Assembly (NCBI RefSeq): GCF_041154745.1
Contig: NZ_AP031573.1
Coordinates: 4,092,001 to 4,156,000, forward strand
Direction: 5' to 3'
Length of the DNA: 64,000 bases
Source of the DNA: Flavobacterium sp. CFS9
Lineage (GTDB): Bacteria > Bacteroidota > Bacteroidia > Flavobacteriales > Flavobacteriaceae
In this document: positions 51,281 through 59,288 of the stretch, in pieces
Position numbering within the stretch: the stretch's first letter is position 1
Layout: each line of letters opens with the position of its first letter
Made by a program: the position numbers and the translations under genes
Notes under the pieces: model-generated
What the model saw: the letters and a program-made list of their open reading frames with translations, nothing else
Told to the model about the DNA's origin: nothing
Database searches by the model: none

Positions 51281-51985
51281 CTATGAACCTTTTAATATTT
51301 TAAAAACATATTCTTTGTAGCTTGCCCCGATAGGAATTTCTATGGAACCAATTTCAACATCATAAGCTGTAAAAGCGGTTATGTTTTTTAAATTAATGAT
51401 AAAAGAGCGGTGTACCCGAAGAAAGTCTTTTCCCTGAAGTTCCACTTCAATATCGCCGATCTTGTATTTGGCAGTAAGTTTTACACCTTCCTTCTGATGA
51501 ACCACAATATAGTCTTTCACACTTTCAATAAACAAAACACTGTCCGTATTGATTTTGTGAAACTTAGAACCGCTTCTGATGTAGATAAAACTCTCGAGAG
51601 GTGGCGTTATAATTTTAGTATTGCTTGGGCCACTGATGCGTAAATAACGATCGGTGGCTTTAAAAAAGCGATCAAAAGTGATGGGTTTTAGTAAATAGTC
51701 TACAATGTCATGTTCGTAGCTTTCCAAAGCATATTCACGATAAGCTGTAGTGAAAATAATAGCCGGAGGATTTTTTAGTGTCTTTAAAAAATCAATTCCG
51801 GTGATCTGTGGCATTTTAATGTCCAGAAACATTAGGTCAACAGCCGTAGTTCTTAATACTTCGGCAGCTTTTAAAGCATTCGGACAGGTTCCTACAATCT
51901 CAAAATAATCCAGCTTACTGATATGATTTTGCAGCAGGTTTATGGCCAAAGGCTCATCATCGACTAATAGACATCTTATTTTCAT
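51281..51985 (-). CDS. LytTR-family response regulator
   Basis: A 234-residue response regulator with an N-terminal receiver (DD at 9-10, phospho-Asp55 in LMFLDIKMPQ, Thr/Ser and Lys in TTAYREYAL and LLKPI) and a C-terminal LytTR DNA-binding domain (FIYIRSGSKFHKINTDSVLFIES, then LRVHRSFIINLKNITAF). It is coupled to the histidine kinase 4 bp upstream. The divergent beta-barrel gene at 53289 is a probable target. Confidence 0.92.
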   Translation of the reverse strand: MKIRCLLVDDEPLAINLLQNHISKLDYFEIVGTCPNALKAAEVLRTTAVDLMFLDIKMPQITGIDFLKTLKNPPAIIFTTAYREYALESYEHDIVDYLLKPITFDRFFKATDRYLRISGPSNTKIITPPLESFIYIRSGSKFHKINTDSVLFIESVKDYIVVHQKEGVKLTAKYKIGDIEVELQGKDFLRVHRSFIINLKNITAFTAYDVEIGSIEIPIGASYKEYVFKILKGS

Positions 51986-51989
51986 TTTT

Positions 51990-53078
51990 CTAAGCTTGGT
52001 TGGAATCGTTTTGCAGCTTAATTTCTAAATGAGCTGTAAAATGAGTATCGTTTTTGGTAACCTCAAAAGTATAATTTTCCGGATAAATTTTGTCCAGCTG
52101 CTGTATGATATTGTTCAGTCCTATTTTACCGGTTTCAGATTCAGTTTCACTCTTCCCAATGGTGTTTTTTACCGTAAAGGTAAAGTGATTGTTCTTTAGT
52201 TTTAAATCAATAACTATAACCGGGGAATCTGTATCTTCTCCGGCACCATGTTTAAAAGCATTTTCTACTAATGAAAGTAAAATTAAAGGCGCAATAACAT
52301 CATTATGATCCACATCGGTATTAAAAATGACACTGAGCCTTTCGTCATATCGTAATTTTTCAAGTGAAATATAATTGTTAAGCAATGCAATTTCCTGCGA
52401 AACCGGAACATAAGTACCGCTACAGCGATATAAGATACAATCTAATATTTCAGACAAAACTGCAATCGATGGTGAGGTAATGGGTGAATTGACAAGGGAA
52501 AGCGAATAAATATTGTTGAGCGTATTGAATAAAAAATGAGGGTTCAACTGGGCTTTTAGCACTTTTAGTTCCGTTTCTGCCTTTTGTTTTTCCAGTAACA
52601 ATGCTTTTTTCTGAACTAAATACTGGTTTTTAAGTTGTTTTACAAAAACAAAAAATAAAGAAAGAAAAAAGGATTGAATAAAATACGATCGAAACAGCTT
52701 TGAAACGTCAGTAAAGATTTCAAAAACAGGCTCCTGCGCAAAAGGAGGAGTGCGTACAATAGGTTCCAGTACATAAATGATCATAGTTCGGTTAATAGCC
52801 GAGATAAGATAGCAGCCCACTATAAATTCCAGCCACACCATACTATGATTTTTGGCTGTCATTAAGCGCGGAAGAATGCGATAGGAAATGAAATAAGCAA
52901 ACAGCATAGAAAAATACAGATCGAATGCAATTCCCAGCATCTCATTTGGAATATTTAACGCAGGGTCATCAAAATTGTTTTTGCCTAGGAACATGATATA
53001 CAGGCAGAACCAAAACACAATATGTGTTGGAATCCTGTGCGCTGACGAATAGTTGATAAGTTTTTCGAATATTGACAT
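51990..53078 (-). CDS. LytS-like sensor histidine kinase
   Basis: Membrane histidine kinase of 362 residues. Four or more membrane segments occupy residues 20-150, then a coiled coil. His181 in LNPHFLFNTLNNIYSL is the phosphoacceptor of the HisKA_5/His_kinase (LytS) class. The ATPase domain shows LSLVENAFKHGAG (N-box) and a later GLNN segment. It pairs with the LytTR regulator directly downstream. A TAACTTTG element at 53093-53086 (minus) ends 7 nt before the start codon. Confidence 0.9.
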   Translation of the reverse strand: MSIFEKLINYSSAHRIPTHIVFWFCLYIMFLGKNNFDDPALNIPNEMLGIAFDLYFSMLFAYFISYRILPRLMTAKNHSMVWLEFIVGCYLISAINRTMIIYVLEPIVRTPPFAQEPVFEIFTDVSKLFRSYFIQSFFLSLFFVFVKQLKNQYLVQKKALLLEKQKAETELKVLKAQLNPHFLFNTLNNIYSLSLVNSPITSPSIAVLSEILDCILYRCSGTYVPVSQEIALLNNYISLEKLRYDERLSVIFNTDVDHNDVIAPLILLSLVENAFKHGAGEDTDSPVIVIDLKLKNNHFTFTVKNTIGKSETESETGKIGLNNIIQQLDKIYPENYTFEVTKNDTHFTAHLEIKLQNDSNQA

Positions 53079-53085
53079 AGTAGAC

Positions 53086-53093
53086 CAAAGTTA
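53086..53093 (-). promoter_or_regulatory. Candidate -7 element of the histidine kinase gene
   Basis: On the minus strand it reads TAACTTTG, matching TAnnTTTG, with its last base 8 nt upstream of the start at 53078. This predicts a very short leader. No -33 TTG at the right spacing. Confidence 0.4.
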
Positions 53094-53288
53094 GTATTTA
53101 TTTAGAAAGAGAAAGAGCTTGTCGACAAACAGGTTCAAAAAAGGCATTAACGCATAAAAAGCGAGGATAAACACAGTTAATACTCGTTTTGAAAGGATTT
53201 ATCGATTTGAAAGAACTGTATGTCATGCGCTTAATTTTTGCATACAATTAAAGAAGAGTTTTGGTGAAAATTATAAACGAAACCAAAA

Positions 53289-55640
53289 ATGAAAAAGCTC
53301 ATCTTACTCATCATCCTTTCTTTAGGCTTTGAGGCTGTGGCACAGACCAATGAATTTACGCTTAAAGGAAAAGTTATGGATTCAAAAACAAAACAATCTC
53401 TACCATACGTGACCGTTATACTGGAATCGGCTGATCAGAAAAAAAGAACAGTTTCTTCTGATGAAAACGGGATTTATGTTTTCAAGAGTCCTCCGGGAAA
53501 TTATCAGTTGAAAATCGAATTTATGTCTTACAAACCATTCACTGTAAACGCAATTTCACTTCAGAAAGATCTGATTTTAAAAGACGTTTTACTGGAAGAA
53601 GAAGTCAATGAACTGAATGAAGTGAATGTGGTAGCTGAAAAATCGGCTGTAGAACTAAAAATGGACAAGAAAGTATTCAACGTTGGAAAAGACATTCTTT
53701 CCAAAGGCGGAACAGCCAATGATATTTTGAATAACGTTCCCTCTGTGAATGTGGATATTTCCGGGGCTGTAAGTCTTCGAGGTAATAGCGGTGTTACGGT
53801 TTTAATTAATGGAAAACCATCCATGTTAACTGCCAATAACGGTTTGTCTCAAATTTCAGCGGGAAATATTGAAAAGGTAGAAGTCATTACCAATCCTTCA
53901 GCGGCTTACGAAGCACAGGGGAGTGCGGGAATTATTAACATCATACTAAAGAAAAACAGTATGCAGGGATTCAATGGTTCACTGCAGGCGGGAATAGGAA
54001 ATCCGGCAAACCACAGTCTGAATGCCAATGTAAGTTATAAAACCGAAAAAGTGAATCTGTTTTCCAATATAGGATACCGTTACTTTGACGTTTTTGCTTC
54101 TAACAGACAGTTTCAGCGCAATACCAGTAACAATGTAGTGACCATGCTGAATCAATACGATGATATCCGAAGAAATAACAACATTTACAATATTTACATA
54201 GGAGGAGATTATTACATTAATGCTAAAAATACCTTAACCGGAAGCTATTATCGTGACAGAAACAACAACAATTACAAAACGGCAATTGGGTACGAGTATG
54301 CCAATGCCAATAATGCAATTGACAGTATCATCAATCGCTATGAAAATTATAAGGAGCCTAAGTTTTACAATGCCTTAGAGTTAAATTATGTAAAAACATT
54401 TGATAAAAAGGACAAAAAATGGACGACCAGTCTGCAATATGATTTTTGGCACGATGATGAGAATCAGTACATCGATCAGCAGAAAACGATGCCCTACGAA
54501 CCGGAAGTTTCTAATCTGTACAGCCGCGATATTGAAAGCAGTAACGATATCTTTTTGAAGTCTGATTTTGTAAATCCGATAAACGAAAATTCTAAAATAG
54601 AGATGGGAATCAGAAGCGATTTACGCGCCATCAGAAGCGATTATTACACGATTTTGGATGAGGCGCTGCAGGATCAGTTTACCAATAAATTGAAATATGA
54701 CGAAAATCTCTACAGTGGTTACATTCAGTTTGGAAGTAAAATTAAAAGGTTCAGTTATCTGGCAGGTTTGAGAGCGGAATTGTCCGATATAAAAATTGCC
54801 GATTCAAAGAATTTGTTCAGCAATACTAAAAATTATATCAACCTGTTTCCAACCGTTCATTTGGTATACAATCTAACCGAAAAAACAGACTTACAGCTGA
54901 GTTACAGCAAACGTATCAACCGTCCTAGATTCTGGCAGCTGAATCCTTTTTCGGGGCTTTCAGATTTGCGTAATCTTACTGTAGGAAATCCTGATTTGAA
55001 CCCGATGTTTACGAATTCTTTTGAATTGACTTTACTGGCCAAACCCGGAAAATTCAGTATTAATCCGTCTGTCTATTATCAGCACACTACCGATTTTTTC
55101 GAATATATTCTACAGCGTACCGATGAAAACTATTTCGTGAGAACACCGGTAAATTTGGACACTGAAGACCGTTACGGAGTAGAAGTTTCGTCAACTTACA
55201 GCCCAACAAAATGGCTGAGACTGTCTTTGGATTTTAATTATTATAAATTTAAGCAGCAAGGTACTTACCAAGAGGTAGTCTATGATGTGGAAGATGAAAC
55301 CTGGCTGTCGAGTTTTCGTTCGGTTGTGAAGTTTCCAAAAATCATTTCGGGTGATTTTAGTTTTAAATACCGAGGTAAAAATCAGGGAGTTCAATCGATT
55401 ACCGAGGCACAATATTCAGCTAATATTGGCGTAAGCAAGGACTTCTTTAACGATAAAATGTCAGTTACTTTAAATGTGAACAATCTTTTCAATTCGCAAA
55501 TAACCAAACAAACGGTCAGCACACCGCTCTATTATTTAGAATCAGAGTTTCGATCACAGGGAAGATACATCCGATTGACTGTAGTTTACCGTTTCAACCG
55601 AAAAAAGAATGAAGCTGACAGACTTCCGGATTCTGAATAG
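53289..55640 (+). CDS. Outer-membrane beta-barrel protein (TonB-dependent receptor-like)
   Basis: A 783-residue outer-membrane protein: signal sequence ending AVAQ, a carboxypeptidase-like regulatory domain (about 25-105), a plug-like segment (DILNNVPSVNVDISGAVSLR, GNSGVTVLINGKPSMLT, VEVITNPSAAYEAQGSAGII) and a long barrel ending TVVYRFNRKKNE. This matches the Bacteroidota outer-membrane beta-barrel family (OMP_b-brl_3), receptor-like proteins of unknown substrate. It is divergent from the LytS/LytTR pair, which may control it. Confidence 0.88.
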   Translation: MKKLILLIILSLGFEAVAQTNEFTLKGKVMDSKTKQSLPYVTVILESADQKKRTVSSDENGIYVFKSPPGNYQLKIEFMSYKPFTVNAISLQKDLILKDVLLEEEVNELNEVNVVAEKSAVELKMDKKVFNVGKDILSKGGTANDILNNVPSVNVDISGAVSLRGNSGVTVLINGKPSMLTANNGLSQISAGNIEKVEVITNPSAAYEAQGSAGIINIILKKNSMQGFNGSLQAGIGNPANHSLNANVSYKTEKVNLFSNIGYRYFDVFASNRQFQRNTSNNVVTMLNQYDDIRRNNNIYNIYIGGDYYINAKNTLTGSYYRDRNNNNYKTAIGYEYANANNAIDSIINRYENYKEPKFYNALELNYVKTFDKKDKKWTTSLQYDFWHDDENQYIDQQKTMPYEPEVSNLYSRDIESSNDIFLKSDFVNPINENSKIEMGIRSDLRAIRSDYYTILDEALQDQFTNKLKYDENLYSGYIQFGSKIKRFSYLAGLRAELSDIKIADSKNLFSNTKNYINLFPTVHLVYNLTEKTDLQLSYSKRINRPRFWQLNPFSGLSDLRNLTVGNPDLNPMFTNSFELTLLAKPGKFSINPSVYYQHTTDFFEYILQRTDENYFVRTPVNLDTEDRYGVEVSSTYSPTKWLRLSLDFNYYKFKQQGTYQEVVYDVEDETWLSSFRSVVKFPKIISGDFSFKYRGKNQGVQSITEAQYSANIGVSKDFFNDKMSVTLNVNNLFNSQITKQTVSTPLYYLESEFRSQGRYIRLTVVYRFNRKKNEADRLPDSE

Positions 55641-55675
55641 TCTGAAATTTATATTATTTACTCCAATTGATTTTT

Positions 55676-55785
55676 AACAATCGAGCCAGTTTTTGAAATT
55701 ATTGATTTCTTTTTTGCTTAGTATAAGCGGTTCTGTATCCGGAACGAAAATTTCAGTAAAATTTCGATTTTCTGGCTCGATTGTT
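55676..55785 (-). pseudogene. Frameshifted fragment of a LytTR regulator 3' end
   Basis: About 102 bp (55683-55784) are roughly 88% identical by eye to the 3' end of the regulator gene at 57139 (57146-57249). The minus strand reads SQKIEILLK, then a one-base loss shifts the frame, and PDTEPLILSKKEINNFKNWL resumes in the next frame. A 14-bp inverted repeat, AACAATCGAGCCAG (55676-55689) / CTGGCTCGATTGTT (55772-55785), bounds the fragment. Confidence 0.75.
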
Positions 55786-55833
55786 TTAAAATAGGAGAAG
55801 TTACGTAACAAACGCGACTCTTAACAGAAGATA

Positions 55834-56862
55834 CTATTGCGTTAAGAAGTCTTTAATTGTCTTCGTATATAATTCCGGTTGTTCTGCAAAAATCTGATGT
55901 CCTGCATTTGGAATCAATTTGAACTTGCTATTGCTAAACAAGTCAAGATACTCTTTCGTATAGCCCCAATTAATATTATCGCATTGTCCTTTCATTACCA
56001 AAACAGGAATTTTATTGTTTTTCAGTTTTATTCTGGGGTCTTTTAAATCGCCATAACTTACGCTTGTAATTAAATTACAATAACTGCCTGCACCTCCTTC
56101 TTCCTTCAGCACATTAGCCGGGTCACAAACAAGACCTTTTGTAAAAACATTAGCCATGCTAGTCAGAAAACCATCAGCTTCTTTATCATCAGCCAGTTTT
56201 TTTCCAAAAAATCTTGCCCAAATTCCTATAGAAACATACCTTGGATTAAGAACGATTGGAAGCACTTTTGCATTTGGATTGTCCGGTTCTTTTAAATTCA
56301 GGCTGTCGGGTGCTTTAATTTTTTCTAAGTCTTCATTTGCAGGTTTAATAGCACCGGGACAAGTAAAAACAATTCGGTCTATTTTGTCCAGATGGTCCGC
56401 GGAATATAATACAGCTAATGCTCCACCCCAGGATTGCCCAACAAGAATTACTTTTTCGGCACCTAATAATTTGATAATTGCTTCAAGGTCGTTTATATGT
56501 CGTACAGCAGTATATTCTTTAACTTTTTCAAGTCTTTCCGAAAGTCCGCAGCCTATTTGATCATATAAATACACATCATACCCTGACTCAGAAAGTTTTC
56601 CTAATGTTTCAATATTTTTGGTATATACATATCCCCCGGGACCACCGTGCAGGTAAATAACGGGATATGGTTTTTTAACTCCTTTGCCTGCAATGTGTGT
56701 GTATGCAATTCTTGAACCAGTAGGTAAATCCCAGTATTGAGTAGTTGTACGAGGTTTAATATAAGGTACATCAGGCGATGTTGGAATACATCCTTTAACT
56801 ATGAATATTGCGAGGCAGATAAAAATTGCCCATTTTGTAAATTTTAGTATAAATTTTTTCAT
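55834..56862 (-). CDS. Alpha/beta hydrolase, proline iminopeptidase-like
   Basis: A 342-residue alpha/beta hydrolase with an N-terminal hydrophobic anchor or signal segment (AIFICLAIFIVKGC; a weak lipobox). ATG 56862 (MKKFILKFTK) is chosen over the in-frame 56916. The oxyanion motif is HGGPGG (residues 72-77), and the nucleophile is Ser144 in GQSWGG. The Asp/His partners are likely in CDNINWGYT and NAGHQIF. The pattern HGGPGG plus GxSWGG is that of proline iminopeptidases. It may release N-terminal residues from imported peptides. The gene lies between a regulator and a relic of that regulator's 3' end. Confidence 0.85.
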   Translation of the reverse strand: MKKFILKFTKWAIFICLAIFIVKGCIPTSPDVPYIKPRTTTQYWDLPTGSRIAYTHIAGKGVKKPYPVIYLHGGPGGYVYTKNIETLGKLSESGYDVYLYDQIGCGLSERLEKVKEYTAVRHINDLEAIIKLLGAEKVILVGQSWGGALAVLYSADHLDKIDRIVFTCPGAIKPANEDLEKIKAPDSLNLKEPDNPNAKVLPIVLNPRYVSIGIWARFFGKKLADDKEADGFLTSMANVFTKGLVCDPANVLKEEGGAGSYCNLITSVSYGDLKDPRIKLKNNKIPVLVMKGQCDNINWGYTKEYLDLFSNSKFKLIPNAGHQIFAEQPELYTKTIKDFLTQ

Positions 56863-56951
56863 CCTAATGCTTTTTACTTTTGCTGTTAAGGTCCCCTTAC
56901 TTTGTGGAAGCGGCAACTTTTACTCCTTAATAATTTGTTTTATCAAGGTGC

Positions 56952-56959
56952 CAAATATA
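56952..56959 (-). promoter_or_regulatory. Candidate -7 element upstream of the hydrolase
   Basis: On the minus strand it reads TATATTTG, 90 nt upstream of ATG 56862. No clear -33 TTG. Confidence 0.4.
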
Positions 56960-57138
56960 CAAAATGACTGTTCCATTCTACACAGAACCTCAAATTTCTT
57001 AAAATCCCTGGTTGGTGCGGTGTTGATTGGATAAAACAGCTGTACTAAACGGAGTTATTTGTTACTGGCAGCGGAGCTTTAAGATCAAAAAGTTTTAAAT
57101 TTTACAGACTTTATAAATATTCTAAACCTGAAACTTTT

Positions 57139-57897
57139 TTAGGAATTAAGCCAATTTTTGAAATTATTGATTTCTTTTTTGCTTAGAATTATAGGTTCGG
57201 TATCCGGAACGGTAACTTTCAGTAAAATTTCGATTTTCTGACTCGAATGCTTCACGATTTCCTGAACAGAATGACGGCTGATAATATACTTTCTGTTGAT
57301 TTTAAAGAAAAGTACCGGATCGAGTTTATTGATGAGGTCTTTCAAATTACTATTGTACAGATAACTGCTGCCGGAATTGGTGTAGATAAACAGGTGTTTT
57401 CCGGTGGCAAAGAAAAAGGGAATTGAAGTATCATTAACAGAAATGAGCTTGTCTCTGTGGCTCACCAAAAAATGATGCTGAATGTTACTTTGATTCTCAA
57501 TTTCAACCAAAGACTCGACAACTGAATTGCTGTTAAAGCTTTCTTTTATGTTTTTGTATTTGTGTAAAGCTTCCAGTAATTCCTCTTCCTCATAAGGCTT
57601 AAGAAGATAATCGATAGTGAAATGCTTGAAAACTTTTACTGCATAAGAGTCGTAAGCAGTGATAAAAACAACGGGACATGAAACCAGAGCCTGCTCAAAA
57701 ATGTCAAGACTTTTACCGTCTCCCAAATGAATATCCATAAAAGCCAGATCAACCGTATTCCCTGCAAAAAAAGCAACAGCATCTTTTACAGATTTCAGTA
57801 CTGTAATTTCTCTGACCGGAAGGATAGTCTGCTCTTCCAAAATGGTTTTGAGATAGGTGGAGGCGAGATGTTCATCTTCAATGATGACTACTTTCAT
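57139..57897 (-). CDS. LytTR-family response regulator (second copy)
   Basis: A 252-residue response regulator: receiver (EDE at 7-9, phospho-Asp55 in LAFMDIHLGD, TAYDSYAVKVF, LLKPYEEEE) and a C-terminal LytTR domain (KLISVNDTSIPFFFATGKHLFI, KINRKYIISRHSVQEIVKHS). No histidine kinase lies next to it, so it may act with the kinase at 51990 or another. It lies 60 bp past the SusD gene, separated by a terminator. Its 3' end is duplicated at 55683-55784. Confidence 0.9.
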   Translation of the reverse strand: MKVVIIEDEHLASTYLKTILEEQTILPVREITVLKSVKDAVAFFAGNTVDLAFMDIHLGDGKSLDIFEQALVSCPVVFITAYDSYAVKVFKHFTIDYLLKPYEEEELLEALHKYKNIKESFNSNSVVESLVEIENQSNIQHHFLVSHRDKLISVNDTSIPFFFATGKHLFIYTNSGSSYLYNSNLKDLINKLDPVLFFKINRKYIISRHSVQEIVKHSSQKIEILLKVTVPDTEPIILSKKEINNFKNWLNS

Positions 57898-57919
57898 TTC
57901 GTTTATTTTTGTGTAAAGT

Positions 57920-57949
57920 TAAAAAAAAAGCTCCGTTAAAAACGGAGCT
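57920..57949 (-). terminator. Terminator of the SusCD operon
   Basis: On the minus strand the stem AGCTCCGTT / AACGGAGCT (57929-57937 and 57941-57949) is followed by a run of eight or nine T. It lies 9 nt past the susD stop codon at 57958. Confidence 0.85.
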
Positions 57950-57957
57950 AATTCATT

Positions 57958-59277
57958 TTACAATTCAGGATTGTTTAATCGGGCATCTAAAGGAAATGGC
58001 AATGTATATCGCGGATCATTTTCTATTAGCGTATAATTTTCTCCATTGAAAGTATGAATGATTTGTTTTTGAGTTGTTCTACGTAAATCAAACCAACGGT
58101 GACCTTCTACAGCAAACTCACGTTGTCTTTCCTGAGCGATAAAATCAAGAAGCTGCGTTTGTGTCATGGTATTAATTGATGCACTTAGCTGATCAAAAGC
58201 CACAGTTTTATATCGGTTTTTGATGAAAGCGATTATTGTTGTTCTTGCTGTTGGCAGATCGTTTAATTGTGCCGATGCTTCTGCTTTTGTCAAATACAAT
58301 TCAGCGGTTCTAAAAGTACATTTTTGAGCGATATCACCACCTTTTCTAAATCTGAATCTGCTTCCGCTTGCCTGATAATACAACGCAAAACGCAAGTCGT
58401 TTGTTTTATCATAAATACCTGTTAAAGTTGGCGCAGCATATGATGCTCCTTTCAAAAGATTAATGAAAGGATCTTCAAGTGCTAATATAGATTCCGGTCC
58501 GTTGTAAAGATTCGGTAAAGCAGCAGTAGTGTTTAAGTTGATTAAAGCACTTTTGTATGTCATTGCTTTATCTGCAGCAGCAATAGCTTTTGCCCATTCT
58601 TTTCTATATAAGAAAATTCGGGATTCCATTGCATATAAAGCAGCTTTAGAAAAACGGTAGTTGATACCCGCTGTCTGAGTGTCTAAATTCAATAATTTGC
58701 TAGCCTCTTCATTATCAGATAAAATCTGGTCGTAGATAACAGCAACACTTTGAGGAACGTAAGCCTGTTCTAAATCTATTTTTAAAGCCAACGGAACACC
58801 TCTGTCTGTTGCAGCAGTTGCAGCATTGAAAGGTTTACTGAAGATATTTAATAAATCAAAATAAGTTAATGCTCTTAGTGCGTAAGCTTCTCCTATTAGT
58901 TGATCTTTCTCTGCAGAAGGCGCTAATTTTGCGCTTGCTTCATTGATGATAACATTGGTATAGAAAATTCTGTTGTACAAAGCAGCATAAGGAAAACTGT
59001 TTGTAGTTTTATCAGGATTGGCATCGTTCCAGATATAATGGTCTCTGTAGAAAGTAGCATTATCATTAAATTCATCTAAAACCAATTCGTCTGCTCTAAT
59101 AGTAGATAATGCTTTATGAATAGCAGTTGTAGAATAACCGGTTGTCATTACTGCTCTATAGTCAGTTAAAGTTTCCGGAATTACTTTGCCTACCGGCTTA
59201 ACATCAAGATAATGATCACAGCTTACAGTAGTAATGGCTACACCGGCAAAGAATACGTATTTTAGTATATTTTTCAT
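57958..59277 (-). CDS. susD: SusD/RagB-family outer-membrane lipoprotein
   Basis: Surface-exposed lipoprotein of 439 residues, partner of SusC. The lipobox ends TVSCDHY with Cys20. Helical TPR-like pattern: AYALRALTYFDLLNIFSKPF and AKALIAFIKNRY-like segments, with FRTAELYLTKAEA and QERQREFAVEGHRWFDLRR, the classic C-terminal SusD motif. It binds the ligand (glycan or peptide) on the SusC barrel. The start codon is 11 bp after susC stops. Confidence 0.92.
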   Translation of the reverse strand: MKNILKYVFFAGVAITTVSCDHYLDVKPVGKVIPETLTDYRAVMTTGYSTTAIHKALSTIRADELVLDEFNDNATFYRDHYIWNDANPDKTTNSFPYAALYNRIFYTNVIINEASAKLAPSAEKDQLIGEAYALRALTYFDLLNIFSKPFNAATAATDRGVPLALKIDLEQAYVPQSVAVIYDQILSDNEEASKLLNLDTQTAGINYRFSKAALYAMESRIFLYRKEWAKAIAAADKAMTYKSALINLNTTAALPNLYNGPESILALEDPFINLLKGASYAAPTLTGIYDKTNDLRFALYYQASGSRFRFRKGGDIAQKCTFRTAELYLTKAEASAQLNDLPTARTTIIAFIKNRYKTVAFDQLSASINTMTQTQLLDFIAQERQREFAVEGHRWFDLRRTTQKQIIHTFNGENYTLIENDPRYTLPFPLDARLNNPEL

Positions 59278-59288
59278 TTTAAATCAGA

